From contig NZ_CP089312.1 of assembly GCF_021545335.1 (NCBI RefSeq), positions 3,162,001 to 3,226,000 on the forward strand: a stretch of DNA of 64,000 nucleotides. Reading direction: 5' to 3'. The stretch comes from Streptomyces sp. GQFP. GTDB taxonomy: Bacteria; Actinomycetota; Actinomycetes; Streptomycetales; Streptomycetaceae. A model generated the notes under the pieces. It made no database searches. It was not told the DNA's origin and worked only from the letters and a program-made list of their open reading frames with translations. The translations under genes and the position numbers were made by a program. Of this stretch, positions 53,701-61,263 are shown piece after piece (within the stretch, counting starts at the first letter, position 1; each line of letters starts with the position of its first letter).

Positions 53701-55087
53701 CGATCCGCCGGCCCACGGACTCGGCGCCGGTGCCGATCAGGCTGACCGTGTCCTCGCCGAGGGGCGCGCACTGCGGCAGCCAGTGCGCCCAGGACCAGCG
53801 GTCGGCGCCGCCGGACCCGGACAGTACGCAGATCCGCAGGTCGGAGGGGCTGTGCAGGGCGGCGGCCTGGGCGATCAGCCAGCGTACGAGGGGTTCGGCG
53901 GCGGCGCCTCCGGCGATGCCCATGACACCGGCCCGGCGCAACGGTACCGCCACCGGCACGGCATGGGTGGTCCGGGTGATCCGGCGGCGGTGCTCGGCCT
54001 CGGCGGGGTCCTCCAGCTCCAGGTAGGCGGGCCGGTCGGCGACCCCCACCCGCATCAGCAGGAAGTCCTCGTCCCGCCAGCGGCGTTCCCACAGCCGCTG
54101 GCGCGGGCCGGCGGCGATGAGCAGCGTGGCCGCCGGGTCGGGGCTCGCCGCACGGCGGGCCCGCTGCTCGGCCAGGACGGCGTCGTCCACGTCCTGTTCC
54201 AGCTCGGCCTTCTTCCTCTCGTACTCCGCGAGCTGCTCGGCGTATGTCTCCTTGCCGCGGCGCTTGTTGGCCAGCTGGCCGACGATCGCGATGATCGGGG
54301 ACAGCAGACCGAAGACCAGGAACCTGAGGTTGTTGAAGATCAGGACGGAGACCGCCGCCATGAGCAACGGGGCGAAGATCAGGGTGAGTTGAAGCTTGAA
54401 GTTGGCCGGTTTGGACGGCGGGGCGGGCAGCCGGAACCGGTTCTGCACCGGCGGCGGAAGGAGCCGGGGCGGACGGTTGTAGTCGAGGCCGACGCCGTCC
54501 GGCGAGGGCTGCAGCGCGGCATCGGGGACCGAGGGCGCGGCCAGCTCCAGCAGGACCGGGCCGAGGGAGATCACCGAGCCGGCCGGGCAGCGGGTCCAGG
54601 CCGGCGCCGGGATGTCGTCGACCTTCAGGGTCTGCTGTCCCACGGGGGTGACCGTCACGGTGCCGTCGGCGGTCACCTTGAGCCGGGCGGCCCTCTTCGC
54701 GAGGGAGTCGGCGGCGAGCCGGATCCGGCAGCCGTCCGCGGAGCCGATCTCGTAGTCGCCCGGCGGCAGCCGGAACACGGCGCCGGCGTCGGGGCCGCCG
54801 ATCGCTCTCAGCTCCGCGACTCCGTCCGGCTCGCGGCCGGGCACGGCGACCGGCGCGTCCAGTGCCAGCAGGCTGCCGGAGCGCAACTCGGCGGTGCCCA
54901 CCGGGAGTTCGGGCGGGAGCGGGGTGGTTCCCAGGAAGAGGGCCGGCGGCTCCTCGGGGGTGCCGCCGCGCAGCCGCTGATGCAGCTCCTCGGCGAGTTC
55001 ACCGACCGGAACCGCCGGATCGGCTTCGATCATGATGTCCGCGGTCTGTCCCTGCTGCGGGTCGACTGCGGTGACGGTCAGACGCAT
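50705..55087 (-). CDS. EssC/EccC-type FtsK/SpoIIIE ATPase of a type VII-like secretion system
   Basis: A 1460-residue membrane ATPase. Order: ubiquitin-like N-terminal strand region (residues 1-55), FHA-like domain (100-160; VFRLPPGDYEIGSADGCRI), Pro-rich linker, two transmembrane helices (229-266), then three ATPase domains. Domain 1 has an intact Walker A, GTTGSGKSELL (near 650), and Walker B LVIVIDEFASM. Domains 2 (near 986; GSPRSGRSQT) and 3 (near 1281; GPPRSGRSTV) carry Arg instead of the Walker Lys and are probably regulatory, as in other EccC/EssC proteins. The ATG at 55087 follows AGGAGCG. It lies about 100 bases after a WXG100 gene, on the same strand. Confidence 0.93.
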   Translation of the reverse strand: MRLTVTAVDPQQGQTADIMIEADPAVPVGELAEELHQRLRGGTPEEPPALFLGTTPLPPELPVGTAELRSGSLLALDAPVAVPGREPDGVAELRAIGGPDAGAVFRLPPGDYEIGSADGCRIRLAADSLAKRAARLKVTADGTVTVTPVGQQTLKVDDIPAPAWTRCPAGSVISLGPVLLELAAPSVPDAALQPSPDGVGLDYNRPPRLLPPPVQNRFRLPAPPSKPANFKLQLTLIFAPLLMAAVSVLIFNNLRFLVFGLLSPIIAIVGQLANKRRGKETYAEQLAEYERKKAELEQDVDDAVLAEQRARRAASPDPAATLLIAAGPRQRLWERRWRDEDFLLMRVGVADRPAYLELEDPAEAEHRRRITRTTHAVPVAVPLRRAGVMGIAGGAAAEPLVRWLIAQAAALHSPSDLRICVLSGSGGADRWSWAHWLPQCAPLGEDTVSLIGTGAESVGRRIAELNAVIAARRAAGDRAARGGAVGEPDMLVVLDGARRLRSLPGVIQILREGPAVGVYALCVDDEARLLPEECQAVAVAEAGGLLRVEQEGADPVDGVLMDAPGRSWSVGVARALAPIRDVGDDAEESLLPTSARLLDVLGLEPPKPDTVAAGWVIAGRTTRAVLGEGVDGPFAVDLAADGPHGLIAGTTGSGKSELLQTLVASLAVANRPDELNFVLIDYKGGSAFAECEDLPHTVGMVTDLDTHLVERALVSLGAELRRRERILADAAAKDIDDYTDKRDRRPELGALPRLVIVIDEFASMVRELPDFVSGLVNIAQRGRSLGIHLMLATQRPSGAVTGDIRANTNLRIALRTTDTSESRDIIDAPDSGQLSPRTPGRAYARLGHAALLPFQTGRIGGRRPDTSVAEEDRPAPVLTELHWELLGEPLPRAARQERAVQAVTDLSVLVEAVRGAAEQLAVPEARRPWLPPLPDALVLADLPAPAAEEGRLAPVAYGLVDLPAEQAQRQLAFDLDGTGHLHIIGSPRSGRSQTLRTLAAAIAGTHSCADVHLYGLDCGNGALRALSRLPHCGAVVDRGQTERVVRLLTRLTAEVGRRRGLLGKRGVADLTELRRTLPEEERPPHLVLLVDRFEAFDRDFNTYDQGSVMDKMTLLLREGAGVGVHVVVAGDRVLGQGRYSSSTEDKLVLRLNDRNDYSTVGVSSRSIPEDLPAGRAVQVKDISVAQIALIEPDPGGAAQAEALDRLAERTRERDAEVPETRRPFRVEVLPDRLTFDEAWQRRQRPAELSPLWAMVGVGGDELTAKGTDMTAIPSFIVTGPPRSGRSTVLLTMARSLLSHGTKIVVIAPRNSPMRALAGVPGVVEVFEDSDLAVADFRAALGRVDSQAGGILVDDAEMLFNSEIDGDLAALARGNAGDGWGLVVAGNNEAMLSGVSGWQAVVRRNRCGALLAPRSISDGEAVGQRVPYGLIGADTEPGRAHLHLGDGRFVTVRVPDTKSAL

Positions 55088-55190
55088 GGTCGGCGCTCCT
55101 AAGGCACACGTGAGGTGGGGACGGTCGGACCCGATCGGGCCGGGCCGGACCACTGGGGTCCGGCCCGGCCCGGGGCAGAGAGGTGGGTGA

Positions 55191-55487
55191 TCAGCCGCGG
55201 AGGCTGGCGCCCATGTCGGTGTCGAGCTTGTTGAAGCCGTCACCGACCGCCTTGACGTAGGCGGAGATGCCGGTCAGGCCCTCGGTGACCTTCTCGTAGC
55301 TGCCCATGAACTCCTCGACGAAGGGCTGGAAGTCGTTCCTCGCCGAGGGCGTGTTGTAGCCGTCCTGCGTCAGGGTGTCGAGATCGGTCTTGATCTTCCG
55401 CAGCTGGGCGATCGCGATGTCGTACTCGTTCATCGTGGAGGCGGCGGCAGCGGCGGTCTTCTCGTCGTTGACGATGTAGTCGGCCAT
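55191..55487 (-). CDS. WXG100-family protein
   Basis: A 98-residue helical protein: ADYIVNDEKTAAAAASTMNE, two long helices separated by a turn near TQDGYNTPSARNDF, then FVEEFMGSYEKVTEGLTGIS and a C-terminal GDGFNKLDTDMG. The W-x-G itself is replaced by a D-G-Y turn, as in many actinobacterial ESAT-6-like proteins. GGGAGAAT precedes the ATG. Likely a type VII substrate or co-secretion partner. Confidence 0.88.
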   Translation of the reverse strand: MADYIVNDEKTAAAAASTMNEYDIAIAQLRKIKTDLDTLTQDGYNTPSARNDFQPFVEEFMGSYEKVTEGLTGISAYVKAVGDGFNKLDTDMGASLRG

Positions 55488-55565
55488 GGGGATTCTCCCG
55501 TTTCTGTTCGGACTGCTGCTTGGATTCCTGCTTGGATTTCTTTACGTTGTCGGTCAGGCACCATG

Positions 55566-55593
55566 AACACGAGGCGGGTGCCGGACGGGTTCA
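55566..55593 (-). promoter_or_regulatory. SigL-type ECF promoter of WXG100/EssC unit
   Basis: TGAACC, 16 bases, CGTGTT, overlapping the stop codon of the giant gene and ending 78 bases before the WXG100 start. Confidence 0.8.
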
Positions 55594-58500
55594 CTGGTTC
55601 GTGGGGAATTTCGTGGGGGCCGGATTGAGGTCCGTGTGCTCGTTGTTGTTGATGCCGGCGATGAACTTCGTCGGGAGAATGGCGAGGGCCACCTCGGGTG
55701 CCTTCGTCTTGAAGATGTAGTCGTTCTCCAGCTTCTTGTTGGCCAGCGAATTGCCCACACCGAGACCGGTCTTGATGCCGGCGTTCTCCAGCGCGGTCTG
55801 CTGGTCCGTGCCGCCCGCGATCTGGAAGCCCGCGGTGGCGAGGTTGCCGATGGCGCCCTTGATGGCGCTGGTGACCGCCTCGTAGCCGTAGACGTTGAGA
55901 TCGGTCACCGAGTCGGGGCCGCTGGTGTTGGCGTAGTAGTCGTGGACGGGCGAGTGGTTCTGCTGGAATCCCCCGGAGGCGTCCAGCTCGGTGGACTGGC
56001 CGGCCCCGTCCTTCACCTTGATCGCGCCGCTCTCGCCCGCGTCGACGTTGAACGTGCTCTGGTTCCCCGCGCCGTCGGTGGTGGTGACGGTGCCTGAGAC
56101 GCCGTCGTTGCCGATGTCGAGGTTGGTCGTCTGGTTGCCGCCGGCCTGATCGGGCGTGTCGGACTGGAAGTTGGCGGTGCCGTCGGGGTTCTGGGTGATG
56201 GTCGTGCCGGCCCCGTCGGTGGTGGTGGCCGTGCCGTTGTTGAAGGCGGTCGTCGGTCCTGCCGCGCCCTGCGGGCTGGTCACGAAGGGGTTCGCGCCGC
56301 CGGTGACGGTGGTGCCGTTGCTCAGGGGCGCCGACGGCAACTGCACCGGCCCGTTGCCGACCTGGGGCGGCGGAGTGATGACGTTCGGTCCGGTCAGGGT
56401 GCCGTCCGGGCCGATGATGACCGTGTCGCCCGGGTTGGTGCTGCCGGGCACCGACACCTCGAAGGTGCCGTCCCCGGTGGACTTCACGTCGAACGAGTCG
56501 CCGCCGCCGTGCACGGTGGAGCCACCGCCCTGGACCGGGATCTCGACGGTCGGGCCGTTGCCCGCGTTGCCGCCCACGGTGAAGGTCTCCGGGCCGTTGG
56601 CCGGGGCCGGGTCGATCGGGTTGAGCGGGCCGTCGACGACACCGGACTTCTGGCCGGCGGTCAGCGGGTTGTCCTGCGTACCGGGGGACTTGGAGATGGT
56701 GACCGTGCCCGTGTCCACGGTGGACTTGCCGTTGAACCCTCCCTCGTGCTGGATCGAGCCGCCGCCGTCGAAGGCAGGCACGTTGATGGCGCCCTGACCG
56801 TCGCCCGTCGCGGTGCCGATCTGGGTGTCGCCCGGGTTGGTGCCGACCGGATTGCCTGCCGTGTCGGCGCCCGCGCCGGGTGCGGGGCCGAGGCCCGTGA
56901 CACCGCCCGGGGCGAACTCGCCCTGGGCGGGCCCGTATGTGACGGAGATCTCGCCGTCCGGGCCGTTCGCGTTGGGGCCGTGGACGACGGTGGTGCCCGG
57001 CTCGGCGACCGGATCGGCGCCGTGGGTGGTGATGGTCGGGCCGTTCGGCCCGTTGGACAGGGTGTTCTCGCCGCCGGTGAACTCCGGGCCGCCGAGGAAG
57101 CCCGTGTTCGCCGGTGTGTTCACCGTCACCTGGGTGTTGTCGGCGGCGATGTCGGCCTTGCTGGGCGAGTTCAGTACGGTCGTCTGGCCCGCCGGGTCGA
57201 CCTGGTGACCGACGCCGGACTTGTCGCTGACGGTGGTGACCGTGCCGTTGTTCCCGTCGAACTTCGTGGTGAAGCCGTTCTGGGACAGGGTGATGTCGGT
57301 GCCGTCCGTGGCGATGGTGGAGCCGTTGCCGTTGGTGATGGTGTTGGCGGCGGGCGGGACTGCTCCCGGGGCGCCCTGCGGCGGGCCCGCCGGCCGGTTC
57401 GGCACCTGGACGGTGGTGTTGTCGGGGCCGTTGGTCGTGAGCGACCCGTCGGGCGACGAGGTGGTCGTCGTGGTGGGTGCGCCGGGCGCGGGCTGGTTGG
57501 TGAAGGTGACGTTGCCGCCGGCGTCGATGCTGGTGGTGATGCCCTGGGAGTCGATCCCGCTGTTGGTGAGCGTGGCCTGCGTACCGGTGCCGGTGTTGGT
57601 GATGTCGGCGGTCGGGGTGTTGCCGGCGCCGGTGGTGCCGGGGGTGACGGTGACCGGGCCGTCGGTCACCGTCTTGTTGTTGCCGACACCGAAGTTGTTG
57701 GTGTTGTCGGTGGCGACGGTGGTGCCGTCCGGGTTGTTGACGACTGTCGTACTGCCGCCCGCGGGGGCCTGGGTGGTGAGGGCACCGTCGTTGTCCGTGC
57801 CCGCGGTGGCGACGGGGGTGGTGCCCACGTCGGTCTGGGCGCCGTTCCCGGTCAGGGTGGAGGTGGAGCCGTCGGTGGTGGTGACCGTCGTCGGGTTGCC
57901 GTCGCCGGCCGGGGTCACGGTGACACCGGGCTGGGTGCCGGGGCCGGTGACGGTGGTGGGGAGTCCGGTTCCGTTGTTGGTGCCGGTGCTGACGGTGGTG
58001 TTGCCGTGGCCGGCGGTGAAGGTGGTGCCGCCGTTGGTGACGGTGGAGCTGAACTGGACCGGGGTGAAGCCGGTGGTGTTCGTCGCCGTGATGCCGTTCG
58101 GGGTGGTGGTCACCTGGAACGAGCCCGAGTTGACGGTGGTGTTGCCGTTGTTCACCGACACCGTGGTGTCGTTGTCGCCCTTGAAGGTGATGGTGGACCC
58201 GCCGGCGCCGTCGACACCGATGGTCGCGTCGCCCAGGGTCACCGGACTGCCGACCGCGGGCTGCGGGAGCGGGGGCGGAGGCGTCGGCGGGCGATCGGTC
58301 CCACCCGCCGTGCTGGTGCCGGGATCGCCCGCGGTGCTGGTGCCGGGGGTGCCTGTCGTACCGGCACCGGTGTCGATCGGGGCGATCGTGCCGTCCTTGC
58401 CGATGGTGAACTGCTGGCCGTCGGTGGTCAGTACGGCGGATCCGTCGGGGTTCACCACGGTCGTGCTGGTGGGCGTGGTGATCGTTCCGGTCGGCGACTG

Positions 58501-61092
58501 CGAGATGTTGCCGATGTCGAAGGCACCGTTCGTACCCACGTCGAACGAGGTGTCGTTCGTGGTGAAGGTGGCCTTGTCCGGGGTGAAGGCGATCGACTTG
58601 CCCGCCGCCTCGATGGTGCCGCCGCCGTTCGGGGTGGTCGTGATGCCGTCCACCTGCACGCCGCCGTTGGGGCTCACGGTGATCGGCTGACCGGTGCCCG
58701 GCGTCACGTCGAGTGTTCCGGCGGGGCCGTTGAACTGGACGGTGCTGGGGTTGGGCGCCCCCGTGTTCACCGTGAAGCCGGTGTTGTCGAGGGTCGTCGT
58801 GATGTTTCCGGCCCCGTTCGGGGTCGTGATGGTGGCGCCGCCGCCCGGCGGGAGACTGGTGGTGACGTTGCCGTCGACCACGGTCACCGGCGCGGCACTG
58901 TTCGCCGGGGGCACGGTGACGGTCTGGTTGCCGCCCTGGTTGTTGGTGACGGTGATGTTGCCCACGTTGTCGATGTCGACCGGGCTGCCGCCGTTCACCG
59001 TGATCGAGCCGTTGCCGATTCCCGTGTTGGCGTTGATCGCGGTGTTGTTGCCCAGATCGATGTCGATGACGCCGGTCGCCGGGTCGTGCGTGATCACGGG
59101 CGCGACGCCGTTCGCGGGGTTCGGGTTGTTGAACACCGAGGTGGTGTTGTTCCCGTTCCCGATCGAGAAGCCGTCGCCCGAGACGGTGGTGAAGGCGCCC
59201 TGGTCGTTGACGGTGATACCGCTGGGCGTGGTGATCCCGTTGCCGTCGATGGTGAAGTTCGGCGGTATCACGACCGCCGGGTCCGCGCCGGGAACGGTGG
59301 GCGGGTTGATCACCGTCGGACCGCCGTTGCCCACGGTGGAGATGTCACCGAACGAGCCGGAGGTCTTGAAGCCGCCGCCCGGCGTCAGCTCGGTGTCGAT
59401 CGTGGGCTTGTCCTTGAAGCCCGGGGCGAAGGGGGCGAAGACGACGTCGCTCGTCTTCTGGCCGAGGCCCGGCCCGGCGAGCGGTGTCGTGATCGTGGTC
59501 TGTGTGCCGTTCGAGGTGATGATGTCCCCGACCGGGCTCTTGATGGTGTTCGCGCCGCCCGTGGTCTCGGAGGTGAATCCGTCGGGCGTGGTGGTCTTGG
59601 TCGAGGTGACCGGGTCCGGCGGCTCGAAGAACGGCAGCCCGTCACCGACCAGGTCCGGCTTCTGCGCCGCCGGGGTGATCTTGGTCTCGGTCTTCGTGCC
59701 GTCCGGGGTGGAGACCTTCGTCTTGAGTGCCCCGGTCCCCGCGTCCACCGTCGTACTGCTGTTGATGCCGTTGAAGCCGATCTTCTGGGGCAGCTCCAGG
59801 CCGTTGACGAACAGGATGTCGCCGGGCTTGAACGTACCGTTGGTGATGCCCAGGCTCTGCGGCGAGAACGCCTTGTCGATGTTGCTCTTGAACTTGCCCT
59901 TGATGGTGAAGGCGTTCTTGATGCTGTTGGCGAACTTCGTGCCGCCGAAGGCGCCCAGCACACCGCCGGTGGCCGCGCCGATCAGCCCGCCCAGCGCGGC
60001 GCCGCCGATGTCGAACTTCTTCTTGTCGGCCGCCGCCGTGATACCCGCGGCCGCGAGGCCGAGCCCGAAGTCGGTGGCGACGTCGATGCCCACCTTGCCG
60101 GCCAGCGCGAGCCCCGGGGTGATCTTGAGACCGGTCCCGGCGAGCCCCTTGCTCAGCGGGTTGATGACCTTCCGGATGAGGGTCGATCCCTGGATGATCT
60201 TCGTCAGACCCGCCGAGATCGTCCCGGCCCCCTTGCCCAGCTTGGCCAGGGCCGGAGCGATCTTCGCCAGCTTGGCTCCGGTGAGACCGAGCTTGCCGAG
60301 ACCGCCGAGGAGCACCCCGCCGGGCACCAGGGTCAGCAGGCCGATCACGATCTCGCCCACGTCGAACTTGCCCTGGGAGGCCATCCTGATGAGCGTGAGG
60401 CCGAACACGATCGCGCCCAGGAGGACGCCCACGAACGGCAGGAAGACGGAGATGATCCCGACCAGGATGCCCGCGATGATCTCCAGGAACGGGTTGTCCG
60501 CGAGGAAGTCCCCGATCTTCTTGAAGAACCCCCGCTCCGGGATGGACTTCGACGCCGCGTCGTCCAGGACGACCGACGCCCGGCGGGACCCGTCCTCCCG
60601 CAGCCGCTCCGCGTCCCGCCCCAGCGACTGCGCCGCCGAGAGCTGCTGCTTCGCCCCGTTGATCCGGTTGACCTCGCCCTCGCGGGCCTCGACCTGCTCC
60701 GGGGTGGCGTCCGGCGGAGCCTGTGCCGGAGGCTCCGCGTTCGCGGTGGCCGCCACCTCCTGGCCCTGATCGATCGCCCGGTCCAGCATCGACTGCGCCT
60801 CGGTGAGCGTGTTGGCGTAGTCGTCGTACGCGGTGGCGGCACGCTGGAACGAGTCCCGGGTGTCCTCCAGCATCCCCGGCAGCTCCTTGATCCGCTCCTT
60901 CAGAGCGTCCATGGCCTGCCCCTTGCCCTGTCTGATCCGCCCGTCGTCGCGCAGCAGGCCGAGCGCCTCACCTGCGCCGTCCCCGAGTTCGCGATAGTTC
61001 CTCGACAGGTTTCGGATCGCTTCCGGATCGCCCGGGGTGGGGTCCTCGGAGAACCCCAGAACCTCCCACCCGGTCGGGTGTCGTCGCGCCAT
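55591..61092 (-). CDS. Giant putative type VII-secreted protein with Thr/Asn/Gly-rich repeats
   Basis: A 1833-residue protein from an ATG with GGGGAGG. Residues 1-185 are helical and resemble the N-terminal signal domain of putative T7SS-secreted proteins (GWEVLGFSEDPTPGDPEAIR, DALKERIKELPGMLEDTRDS, AATAYDDYANTLTEAQSMLD). Residues 186-405 are hydrophobic and Gly-rich (EIIAGILVGIISVFLPFVGV, GGAALGGLIGAATGGVLGAF). Residues about 440-1715 are a continuous field of short beta-like repeats built on Gly-Asn-Thr-Thr and Thr-Pro-Asp-Gly turns (TFTAGHGNTTVSTGT, ITTPNGAGNITTTLDN). The last 117 residues differ (YYANTSGPDSVTDLNVYGYE, NSLANKKLENDYIF). I saw no cysteine and no LPxTG motif. No toxin domain is recognisable. 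Confidence 0.9.
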   Translation of the reverse strand: MARRHPTGWEVLGFSEDPTPGDPEAIRNLSRNYRELGDGAGEALGLLRDDGRIRQGKGQAMDALKERIKELPGMLEDTRDSFQRAATAYDDYANTLTEAQSMLDRAIDQGQEVAATANAEPPAQAPPDATPEQVEAREGEVNRINGAKQQLSAAQSLGRDAERLREDGSRRASVVLDDAASKSIPERGFFKKIGDFLADNPFLEIIAGILVGIISVFLPFVGVLLGAIVFGLTLIRMASQGKFDVGEIVIGLLTLVPGGVLLGGLGKLGLTGAKLAKIAPALAKLGKGAGTISAGLTKIIQGSTLIRKVINPLSKGLAGTGLKITPGLALAGKVGIDVATDFGLGLAAAGITAAADKKKFDIGGAALGGLIGAATGGVLGAFGGTKFANSIKNAFTIKGKFKSNIDKAFSPQSLGITNGTFKPGDILFVNGLELPQKIGFNGINSSTTVDAGTGALKTKVSTPDGTKTETKITPAAQKPDLVGDGLPFFEPPDPVTSTKTTTPDGFTSETTGGANTIKSPVGDIITSNGTQTTITTPLAGPGLGQKTSDVVFAPFAPGFKDKPTIDTELTPGGGFKTSGSFGDISTVGNGGPTVINPPTVPGADPAVVIPPNFTIDGNGITTPSGITVNDQGAFTTVSGDGFSIGNGNNTTSVFNNPNPANGVAPVITHDPATGVIDIDLGNNTAINANTGIGNGSITVNGGSPVDIDNVGNITVTNNQGGNQTVTVPPANSAAPVTVVDGNVTTSLPPGGGATITTPNGAGNITTTLDNTGFTVNTGAPNPSTVQFNGPAGTLDVTPGTGQPITVSPNGGVQVDGITTTPNGGGTIEAAGKSIAFTPDKATFTTNDTSFDVGTNGAFDIGNISQSPTGTITTPTSTTVVNPDGSAVLTTDGQQFTIGKDGTIAPIDTGAGTTGTPGTSTAGDPGTSTAGGTDRPPTPPPPLPQPAVGSPVTLGDATIGVDGAGGSTITFKGDNDTTVSVNNGNTTVNSGSFQVTTTPNGITATNTTGFTPVQFSSTVTNGGTTFTAGHGNTTVSTGTNNGTGLPTTVTGPGTQPGVTVTPAGDGNPTTVTTTDGSTSTLTGNGAQTDVGTTPVATAGTDNDGALTTQAPAGGSTTVVNNPDGTTVATDNTNNFGVGNNKTVTDGPVTVTPGTTGAGNTPTADITNTGTGTQATLTNSGIDSQGITTSIDAGGNVTFTNQPAPGAPTTTTTSSPDGSLTTNGPDNTTVQVPNRPAGPPQGAPGAVPPAANTITNGNGSTIATDGTDITLSQNGFTTKFDGNNGTVTTVSDKSGVGHQVDPAGQTTVLNSPSKADIAADNTQVTVNTPANTGFLGGPEFTGGENTLSNGPNGPTITTHGADPVAEPGTTVVHGPNANGPDGEISVTYGPAQGEFAPGGVTGLGPAPGAGADTAGNPVGTNPGDTQIGTATGDGQGAINVPAFDGGGSIQHEGGFNGKSTVDTGTVTISKSPGTQDNPLTAGQKSGVVDGPLNPIDPAPANGPETFTVGGNAGNGPTVEIPVQGGGSTVHGGGDSFDVKSTGDGTFEVSVPGSTNPGDTVIIGPDGTLTGPNVITPPPQVGNGPVQLPSAPLSNGTTVTGGANPFVTSPQGAAGPTTAFNNGTATTTDGAGTTITQNPDGTANFQSDTPDQAGGNQTTNLDIGNDGVSGTVTTTDGAGNQSTFNVDAGESGAIKVKDGAGQSTELDASGGFQQNHSPVHDYYANTSGPDSVTDLNVYGYEAVTSAIKGAIGNLATAGFQIAGGTDQQTALENAGIKTGLGVGNSLANKKLENDYIFKTKAPEVALAILPTKFIAGINNNEHTDLNPAPTKFPTNQ
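55950..59770 (-). repeat. Degenerate Thr/Asn/Gly/Val repeat domain of the giant protein
   Basis: About 1270 codons of irregular 10-20-residue units with alternating hydrophobic and Thr residues, separated by Gly-Asn or Pro-Asp-Gly turns. Repetition is at the residue-pattern level; exact DNA repeats are short. The pattern would suit a beta-solenoid or fibrous stalk. Confidence 0.75.
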
Positions 61093-61131
61093 TTCCGTCC
61101 TCCCCGCTCATCAATCGACTCAGCGGTGCCA

Positions 61132-61159
61132 GAAACGGGTGTCGGAGCCGCCTGGTTCA
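61132..61159 (-). promoter_or_regulatory. SigL-type ECF promoter of giant gene
   Basis: TGAACC, 16 bases, CGTTTC on the minus strand, 39 bases before the ATG at 61092. Confidence 0.75.
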
Positions 61160-61178
61160 AACGGAATCGCTCCGGCGT

Positions 61179-61207
61179 TGAACCGACTCGGGTCCCCCGG
61201 CCGTGTG
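61179..61207 (+). promoter_or_regulatory. SigL-type ECF promoter of LysM-like membrane protein gene
   Basis: TGAACC, 17 bases, CGTGTG, ending 57 bases before the ATG at 61264; the spacer is one base longer than in the other seven. Confidence 0.65.
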
Positions 61208-61263
61208 CTCGCCGACGCGCCGGGAGTGCGCGTCCGCGGAACTGCTGGAGGAGGACGAGAAAG

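Noticed and set aside
52142..55102. Plus-strand open frame of 986 codons
   Set aside because: Antisense shadow of the EssC-type ATPase gene with Gly/Arg/Gln/Val bias.
57221..60769. Two more long plus-strand open frames (489 and 691 codons) inside the giant gene
   Set aside because: Third-frame shadows of the same repeat domain, Val/Pro rich with no ribosome sites; the minus-strand frame has a clear N-terminal domain and ribosome site.
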